Under the pieces are notes generated by a model. The model had not been told where the DNA came from and ran no database searches. It worked only from the letters and a program-made list of their open reading frames with translations. This document shows positions 22,535-26,934 of a DNA stretch of 26,934 nt, one piece after another; the first letter of the stretch is position 1; the number at the start of each line of letters is the position of its first letter. The DNA is from Candidatus Woesearchaeota archaeon. Lineage in GTDB: Archaea; Nanobdellota; Nanobdellia; Woesearchaeales; ARS49. A program made the position numbers and the translations under genes. The stretch is from NCBI GenBank assembly GCA_019323555.1, contig JAHWHC010000039.1, forward strand, positions 1 to 26,934, written 5' to 3'.

Positions 22535-23875
22535 CTATTGGTCAATAGGTACCTTGTTAACCTTTTTAACTTTTTTAGGTTTTTCCTTGTCTTTTGTTAA
22601 ATAAACTAACTTTTGCTTGAGAATAGCATAATTCACAGGATTCTTTATCTTAGGACAAAAATTATCCGGGGTGCAGATGTGCATGTCCTGATAATACGAC
22701 TTATTATTACAATTAGGGGGAAGAACCTTTTTCTTGTTAGCCTTATGATACCGCACTTGGCCCTTTATTATAACCTCCCTTAACTGATCAGGATTCTTCT
22801 TGTTCCAGGTTTCCAGCAATTCCTCTATCTTATCATATTCCCAGCCGCAGCTATGCAAGAAATTCGTCAGCACAAATAAAGAACGTTTTTTGCCATCCTG
22901 CAAGCCCTTAAGAATATTATTTACGCAAGGAGGAAAATAATCCTCTGGAACAGCATTCTCCGGGCTTGAGAAATCACCGTTGGTTGACTTTATTTTAATC
23001 TCCTGCTCCTTAACCTCAGAATCAAAAGCCTGAAGAATTAATTTTTTTGCTTCATTAGGCACTGGCTTTTGGTCGAGAAAATTCAGATTAACCTTTACAT
23101 TTTCAGGAAGGGCATCTTCCCTCTTGAACTTCAAGATATCCTCTGGCTTAATAGGAATGCTTATCAACCCAGATTTTTCATTAAAAGCATAAGGCATCCT
23201 ATACAAATGTCTAGTAGCTATCAATACTGTATCTATCTGTAATACCTCAAAAGGATTAAATCTGCCGTTTTTAACGACTGCAGTAAAATCTTTATCAATC
23301 TTTTTACAGATTGTCTTGATGTTCTCGTATTCAATCAATTTACGCGCAAGATGAGAACGAATCATCTCACCAAGATAAGCTGCAATCTTCCTAGGACCTT
23401 CTGGAAATAGAATTCTTGTGGGCTTTCCATGAACAGTTCTTGGAAAGGCCTTAAAAGGAACAGCAATATGAAAACCATGATTGCCAGAGAACTTAACAGA
23501 GATCGTATTGACGCCATGATACTTTAATGCCTGAACTAGCAAATCCGCAGCAATAGCAGAATACTCCCAGACAGGACAGTCAATGTCTAATACCAAATCC
23601 CAGCCTTTCCTTAACTCATCCATATCTTTTCTCGATAGCGTCGGATTGAGTTGTAAAGGGTTAACCCATAATTCCTCTGAACAATGAAAAGAAGTAGCTC
23701 CTTTCTTAGCAAACTCAAGAACATCCTTCGGGTATTTCAAGACATCAGGCCTTTTACCAAAACCCTTATCACCGAATTTAATAGCAACCTCTTTATCATC
23801 AGCAGCCTTTACAATAGCATCACAGATATCTTTTCTCTTGTAAAATTTCAATAAAGTACTGAGATGAATTGCCAT
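22535..23875 (-). CDS. priS: Fused DNA primase: PriS catalytic domain plus PriL iron-sulfur domain
   Basis: Primase makes the RNA primers for replication. The first ~290 residues are the PriS catalytic domain: D97/D99 in LVLDIDCP, the nucleotide-binding SGNHGFH (130-136), and a third acidic residue D215 before R222/H223. Residues ~310-415 match the C-terminal domain of the large subunit PriL, from DYFPPCVNNILKGL onward. They carry four cysteines (317, 389, 401, 407) spaced as in the 4Fe-4S domain. The N-terminal part of PriL is missing. Separate PriS and PriL are the norm; one-chain fusions are known from Nanoarchaeum equitans. The promoter carries CACTGGACA upstream of TATA, as at mcm. Confidence 0.93.
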   Translation of the reverse strand: MAIHLSTLLKFYKRKDICDAIVKAADDKEVAIKFGDKGFGKRPDVLKYPKDVLEFAKKGATSFHCSEELWVNPLQLNPTLSRKDMDELRKGWDLVLDIDCPVWEYSAIAADLLVQALKYHGVNTISVKFSGNHGFHIAVPFKAFPRTVHGKPTRILFPEGPRKIAAYLGEMIRSHLARKLIEYENIKTICKKIDKDFTAVVKNGRFNPFEVLQIDTVLIATRHLYRMPYAFNEKSGLISIPIKPEDILKFKREDALPENVKVNLNFLDQKPVPNEAKKLILQAFDSEVKEQEIKIKSTNGDFSSPENAVPEDYFPPCVNNILKGLQDGKKRSLFVLTNFLHSCGWEYDKIEELLETWNKKNPDQLREVIIKGQVRYHKANKKKVLPPNCNNKSYYQDMHICTPDNFCPKIKNPVNYAILKQKLVYLTKDKEKPKKVKKVNKVPIDQ

Positions 23876-23905
23876 ATTGCCCCCAAATAAATGAATAATA
23901 GGGTA

Positions 23906-23915
23906 GTATATATTT
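23906..23915 (-). promoter_or_regulatory. TATA box for the primase gene
   Basis: On the minus strand this reads AAATATATAC, centred about 35 nt before the ATG at 23875. A leader of about 10 nt would contain GGGG, a weak ribosome-binding site. Confidence 0.6.
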
Positions 23916-23927
23916 GTTGCGATAGAG

Positions 23928-23936
23928 TGTCCAGTG
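23928..23936 (-). promoter_or_regulatory. Candidate operator CACTGGACA upstream of the primase TATA box
   Basis: Identical nine bases, orientation and spacing (about 22 bp centre to centre from TATA) as upstream of mcm. It lies in the shared intergenic region with the divergent plus-strand cluster, so an effect on that side is also possible. Confidence 0.5.
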
Positions 23937-23944
23937 GAGAGTAA

Positions 23945-23954
23945 ACTATATTAA
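23945..23954 (+). promoter_or_regulatory. TATA-like box for the plus-strand four-gene cluster
   Basis: ACTATATTAA is centred about 38 nt upstream of the ATG at 23988. The resulting leader would be short and would hold the strong GGGGTGGG ribosome-binding site at 23977-23984. Confidence 0.5.
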
Positions 23955-23987
23955 GGGGCAGGATATACTGCTGTGCGGGGTGGGAAA

Positions 23988-24464
23988 ATGATAAAACCAT
24001 ACATGCCAGATATTAACGATGCAGGAGTATTTCTAAGAGAAATTGAGCGAGACTGGAGATTAAATGCCATTGTTGACAAAGAATTAAGGGTTTACGAACA
24101 TTTGCTTCCAAAAATAATCTCAAGAGAAGAACTAGTAACTGTTAGATTTTCACCGCACGGTGTGCGCGTGCCAGAGGGGTTCACAAAAACACCGATAATC
24201 ACAACAAGACCAGATGATCCAGATTATCGTAAACATGTAGGATATGTTGGGATACCGTTAGTAATTGTTGCACATCTAAAGGATTTTCCAGAAGGATTGG
24301 CCATGCTGGACGAGTATAACAGCAAAGAAGAGATGGTGCAGGACTTATCAAGAATATACAAACGCGACTTAAGGCCAAATGATGTGCTGTCTGCATATTT
24401 CCTAGTAGAGTTAGGCGCACTTGATCCAGACAAACGGAAAAGATATCTGGACAGAGATCAATGA
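23988..24464 (+). CDS. Hypothetical protein, possibly ASCH/PUA-like
   Basis: A 158-residue soluble protein I do not firmly recognise. A GTG at 23973 would add five residues, but the ATG at 23988 directly follows GGGGTGGG and is preferred. The middle holds EELVTVRFSPHGVRVPEG. The end, KEEMVQDLSRIYKRDLRPND followed by a hydrophobic strand, resembles the closing helix-strand of ASCH domains (RNA-binding, PUA-like fold). This is a pattern-level impression, not a secure assignment. It overlaps the next gene by ATGA, so the two are translationally coupled. Confidence 0.6.
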   Translation: MIKPYMPDINDAGVFLREIERDWRLNAIVDKELRVYEHLLPKIISREELVTVRFSPHGVRVPEGFTKTPIITTRPDDPDYRKHVGYVGIPLVIVAHLKDFPEGLAMLDEYNSKEEMVQDLSRIYKRDLRPNDVLSAYFLVELGALDPDKRKRYLDRDQ

Positions 24465-24928
24465 TGCGGAAAATACTAATTATCACAGTGCTAATTCTTT
24501 TAGTAGCCTGTATTTCTGCAATAGAAGAGAAAACAGAACGCAGCCCAACAGTACCAAGACAGTGCTTTGACCTGCCAGAGATGCGACTTGACTTTCATCC
24601 TGAAGAAGGATACACAAGAAAATTCAGTGTAGACCAAAATACGATAACGCTGAGTGACTATAAGATAGGCGCAGGAGCACCAGCACAGCAGTATTCATAC
24701 AATTTTTTTACAGGCAATGTGACAAAATATAATTATCCTGGAGGCGCAGTACGTGGAGGATATAGAACAATCTATAAGCCAGAAACACAAGGATTCATAA
24801 GAAACCTGGACTATATCAAAGGACATGTGAAGAATTACATCATAGTAAACGGGAAAGAAGATCAATATTCAGAAAATCTTACAATAATTCTAAACTGCTT
24901 GGATAAAGTTTATAAAGACCCGCAATAA
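24461..24928 (+). CDS. Putative secreted lipoprotein (hypothetical)
   Basis: A 155-residue protein that starts MMRKILIITVLILLVACISA, a signal sequence with a lipobox-like LVAC and a cysteine at about residue 17, so it is probably exported and may be lipid-anchored. The mature part is polar, with many aromatic residues and only two further cysteines (C35 and one near the end) that could form a disulfide. I recognise no domain. It is coupled to the preceding gene by a 4-nt overlap and precedes the HtpX protease gene by 20 nt. A TATA-like sequence in its last codons (near 24908-24917) could give HtpX its own promoter. Confidence 0.6.
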   Translation: MMRKILIITVLILLVACISAIEEKTERSPTVPRQCFDLPEMRLDFHPEEGYTRKFSVDQNTITLSDYKIGAGAPAQQYSYNFFTGNVTKYNYPGGAVRGGYRTIYKPETQGFIRNLDYIKGHVKNYIIVNGKEDQYSENLTIILNCLDKVYKDPQ

Positions 24929-24948
24929 ATAAGTATCGGGGTGTAACT

Positions 24949-25791
24949 ATGTGGAACCAAATAAAGACAGTACTATTACTCGGAATATTAACAGCATTAA
25001 TGCTAGTAGCAGGGCAATTAATAGGTGGAACAACAGGATTAAGCATTGCACTGGCAATAGCAGTGTTGATGAACTTTGGAAGCTACTTTTATTCTGACAA
25101 AATCGTATTAAGAATGTATAGGGCACAAGCAGCAAAAAAATCAGAGTATCCTAAGTTACACAAAATCGTTGAAGAGGTCTCTAAAAGCGCAGGAATCCCT
25201 AAACCAAAAGTTTACATAGTGCCTACAGACAATGCAAATGCATTTGCAACAGGAAGAAACCCACAAAATGCAGTAGTTGCATGCACACAAGGAATAATCA
25301 ACATTCTCGACGATAAAGAACTAAAAGGAGTAATTGCACATGAGATTGCGCACGTCAAGAACAGAGATATATTGGTTTCAACAATAGCTGCAACAATAGC
25401 AGCAGTGATATCCTACTTGGCATTCATGGCAAGATTTGCAGCAATATTTGGTGGAATGCGAGATGAAAGAGGAGGAAATGGACTAAGCTTATTGTTCTTA
25501 GCAATACTAACGCCAATAATCGCAGTGATAATTCAGCTTGCGATATCTCGATCAAGAGAGTATCTTGCAGACTCAACAGGAGCACACTTCACAAAAGAAC
25601 CAAAAGCACTAGCAAGTGCACTGCACAAACTAGAGCAAGCAAACAAACACAATCCTATCCGGTTTGGGAATACTGCAACAAGCAGCTTATTTATAACAAA
25701 CCCATTCAATGCAAGAGGGCTAGTTAGTTTATTCTCAACACACCCTGCAATGCAGGAAAGAATCAAAAGATTGAACTCACTTAAGGTATAA
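24949..25791 (+). CDS. htpX: HtpX-like membrane zinc metalloprotease (M48 family)
   Basis: A membrane protease that degrades misfolded membrane proteins. 280 residues: two N-terminal membrane helices (about 7-25 and 28-45), the zinc site HEIAH (131-135), two further helices (about 141-168 and 178-200) and the third ligand E204 in SREYLAD. STHPAMQERI near the end is also typical for the family. A GGGGTG site lies 5 nt before the ATG. With the preceding lipoprotein it may serve envelope quality control, which is an inference from gene order. Confidence 0.95.
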   Translation: MWNQIKTVLLLGILTALMLVAGQLIGGTTGLSIALAIAVLMNFGSYFYSDKIVLRMYRAQAAKKSEYPKLHKIVEEVSKSAGIPKPKVYIVPTDNANAFATGRNPQNAVVACTQGIINILDDKELKGVIAHEIAHVKNRDILVSTIAATIAAVISYLAFMARFAAIFGGMRDERGGNGLSLLFLAILTPIIAVIIQLAISRSREYLADSTGAHFTKEPKALASALHKLEQANKHNPIRFGNTATSSLFITNPFNARGLVSLFSTHPAMQERIKRLNSLKV

Positions 25792-25792
25792 A

Positions 25793-25993
25793 ATGGAATG
25801 CCAAAAAGAAAAAAACAAAGAAGAATGCACATGCACATACAACTGCCCTAAAAGAGGACTTTGCTGCGAATGCATACGAGAACACAGAGAAAACGGCGAA
25901 TTACCAGGATGCCTGTTCCCTCCAGAAATCGAGAGAACATATGACAGAAGCATCAAAGCATTTGTAAATGCGCATAAGGATTTGGTTGATTAA
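25793..25993 (+). CDS. DUF6485-like small cysteine-rich protein
   Basis: A 66-residue protein with seven cysteines in the first half (C3, C12, C14, C18, C24, C25, C27, with one more at about C40) arranged as ECTCTYNCPKRGLCCECI, followed by ENGELPGC and a short helical end with YDRSIKAFV. This matches the DUF6485 type I know from bacteria and archaea; the cysteines suggest a metal site, but the function is unknown. It starts 1 nt after the HtpX stop, so it is the last gene of that unit. Its stop codon overlaps the stop of the convergent Hef gene by 4 bp. Confidence 0.8.
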   Translation: MECQKEKNKEECTCTYNCPKRGLCCECIREHRENGELPGCLFPPEIERTYDRSIKAFVNAHKDLVD

Positions 25994-26934
25994 TCATATT
26001 CTTTCTCAACAACATCCTTGATGCCTTTCGCAATCTTTTGTCCTACTTTATTCACTTCTTTTAATTTATCTTCAGAAGCATTAACAACATTCTTGACAGA
26101 CTTAAAATGCTTAAGCAATTCCTTTGCAGCACTAGGGCCAACACTAGGAAGAGAAGAAACAATATATTCCTGCTGCTCTTTCAGGGTCAAAGGCTTTTTA
26201 CAAGAATGCAAAGAAAAATCCTTGTCGCCATTTTTTTCCTGCTCACGACGAGCCATTGCTAACAACGTGTGGGCAGTATCTTTGAAATCTTTAGTCTGGA
26301 TTACAGGAATGCCATAACTAACAGCAATAGTCGCAAGCATACCACGAATAGCATTTGGGTGAACATTACGCATAGAAAACATATCTTCCTGACCTTCTAT
26401 AATAACAACAGGGCGCTCAAACTTTTCCTTCAAAACCTTTAACTGCCCTAATAACCTGCCGTCAACAATAGAATCAACAAAATCCTTCACATTCTTAATC
26501 TCAACACCAACTCTAGAAGATAAAACATAATCAGCAGAATCAAGCATCTCTAACTTCAAGTCAACATTCAAGTCACACAACTCCTTTATTGTGCCAGAGC
26601 CTTTCTCACGATAATCTGCAAAAATCTTAATCTTCTGGACATCATCACAAAACTTAGCAAGCTTTGGCTGCGCCTCTTTTCTCAACTGCAGTTTGCTCTT
26701 CAAATCCTTCAGAACACGATGCATCCTTTTCTCCTTATGAAACGAAGACCAACGATAACCTTCATCACGAGTATTTTTTGCCAAGAAAACAATAACTCTT
26801 CCTTTGTCCTGCCTTCCTGTACGGCCCCTTCTTTGAATAGTACGAATAGCACTAGGCAGGGGCTCATAAAACATGACCAAATCAACCTTAGGAATATCCA
26901 GACCTTCCTCAGCAACACTAGTGGCAATCAAGAC
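25990..26934 (-). CDS. hef: Hef-type helicase/nuclease, C-terminal part (5' truncated by window)
   Basis: Hef processes stalled replication forks and is related to FANCM and XPF. The frame is open through 26934, so only the last 314 residues are visible. They begin in helicase motif V (ATSVAEEGLDIP), followed by motif VI QRRGRTGR. Then comes the ERCC4 nuclease domain with ADYREKGSG and GVEIKNVKDFVDSI, and at the end a tandem helix-hairpin-helix region (SLPSVGPSAAKELL; VNKVGQKIAKGI). In the nuclease motif ERKX3D the arginine is replaced by isoleucine (EIKNVKD), while Glu, Lys and Asp remain. The convergent stop codons of this gene and DUF6485 overlap. Confidence 0.93.
   Translation of the reverse strand, partial: VLIATSVAEEGLDIPKVDLVMFYEPLPSAIRTIQRRGRTGRQDKGRVIVFLAKNTRDEGYRWSSFHKEKRMHRVLKDLKSKLQLRKEAQPKLAKFCDDVQKIKIFADYREKGSGTIKELCDLNVDLKLEMLDSADYVLSSRVGVEIKNVKDFVDSIVDGRLLGQLKVLKEKFERPVVIIEGQEDMFSMRNVHPNAIRGMLATIAVSYGIPVIQTKDFKDTAHTLLAMARREQEKNGDKDFSLHSCKKPLTLKEQQEYIVSSLPSVGPSAAKELLKHFKSVKNVVNASEDKLKEVNKVGQKIAKGIKDVVEKEYD

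Noticed and set aside
22288..22545. Open frame of 85 codons across the leader region on the minus strand
   Set aside because: It overlaps the start of uL3 in another frame, begins before the predicted transcription start and resembles no protein; the region is better explained as a structured leader.
23957..23970. Small hairpin GCAG-GATATA-CTGC upstream of the ASCH-like gene
   Set aside because: Only four base pairs; expected often by chance.
1..26934. tRNA or rRNA genes, CRISPR arrays, insertion sequences, inteins, replication origin repeats
   Set aside because: I looked for tRNA-like cloverleaf ends, regularly spaced repeats, transposase motifs, intein splice blocks in PolD, MCM and Hef, and origin-type repeats in the intergenic gaps, and saw none. 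This was by eye and cannot exclude a degenerate case.

Overview
The window looks like a piece of a small DPANN-type archaeal chromosome, probably close to Woesearchaeota or Pacearchaeota; the lineage is an inference. The evidence for Archaea is strong. It carries PolD, MCM, TBP, aIF2-beta, aIF1, RNase P protein Rnp1, eukaryote-type ribosomal proteins (eL19, eL32, eS4), and TATA-box promoters placed about 25-37 nt upstream of start codons. The DPANN assignment rests on a primase that fuses the catalytic PriS domain to the PriL iron-sulfur domain, and on a SpoIIM/DUF95-type membrane protein. A third hint is a cysteine-rich membrane protein of a type I associate with these genomes.

Layout: 1-861 is the 3' end of the PolD large subunit (+). 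865-1579 is the pair DUF424 and aIF2-beta (-). A divergent promoter region separates these from a SpoIIM-like membrane protein (+). An RPA-like OB-fold protein (-) and a cysteine-rich membrane protein (+) share a second divergent promoter. A small membrane protein, MCM helicase and TBP follow, all on the minus strand. The 232 bp between TBP and the next gene hold four TATTTAAA boxes and a candidate plus-strand structured RNA.

From 22364 down to 7638 one minus-strand superoperon runs uL3-uL4-uL23-uL2-uS19-uL22-uS3-uL29-aIF1-Rnp1-uS17-uL14-uL24-eS4-uL5-uS14-uS8-uL6-eL32-eL19-uL18-uS5-uL30-uL15-SecY-EMC3/DUF106-flavin reductase-like. Within the ribosomal part (uL3 to SecY) no gap exceeds about 11 nt and many ATGA stop/start overlaps occur. 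This is the classical archaeal S10-spc gene order joined to the membrane-insertion machinery. It is preceded by a leader of about 136 nt with a strong hairpin that buries a perfect Shine-Dalgarno sequence.

Upstream lie the fused primase (-) and a divergent four-gene plus-strand cluster: possible ASCH-like protein, putative lipoprotein, HtpX protease and DUF6485. The window ends in a truncated Hef-type helicase/nuclease (-).

The main theme is the information-processing core: replication (PolD, RPA-like, MCM, primase, Hef), basal transcription (TBP), translation and protein export. The most interesting unexplained signals are regulatory. One is the nonamer CACTGGACA at the same distance (about 22 bp) upstream of the TATA boxes of both mcm and the primase gene. 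The others are the structured leader of the ribosomal operon, and the TATA-box array with adjacent candidate RNA next to the TBP gene. I saw no tRNA, rRNA, insertion sequence, CRISPR array or intein.
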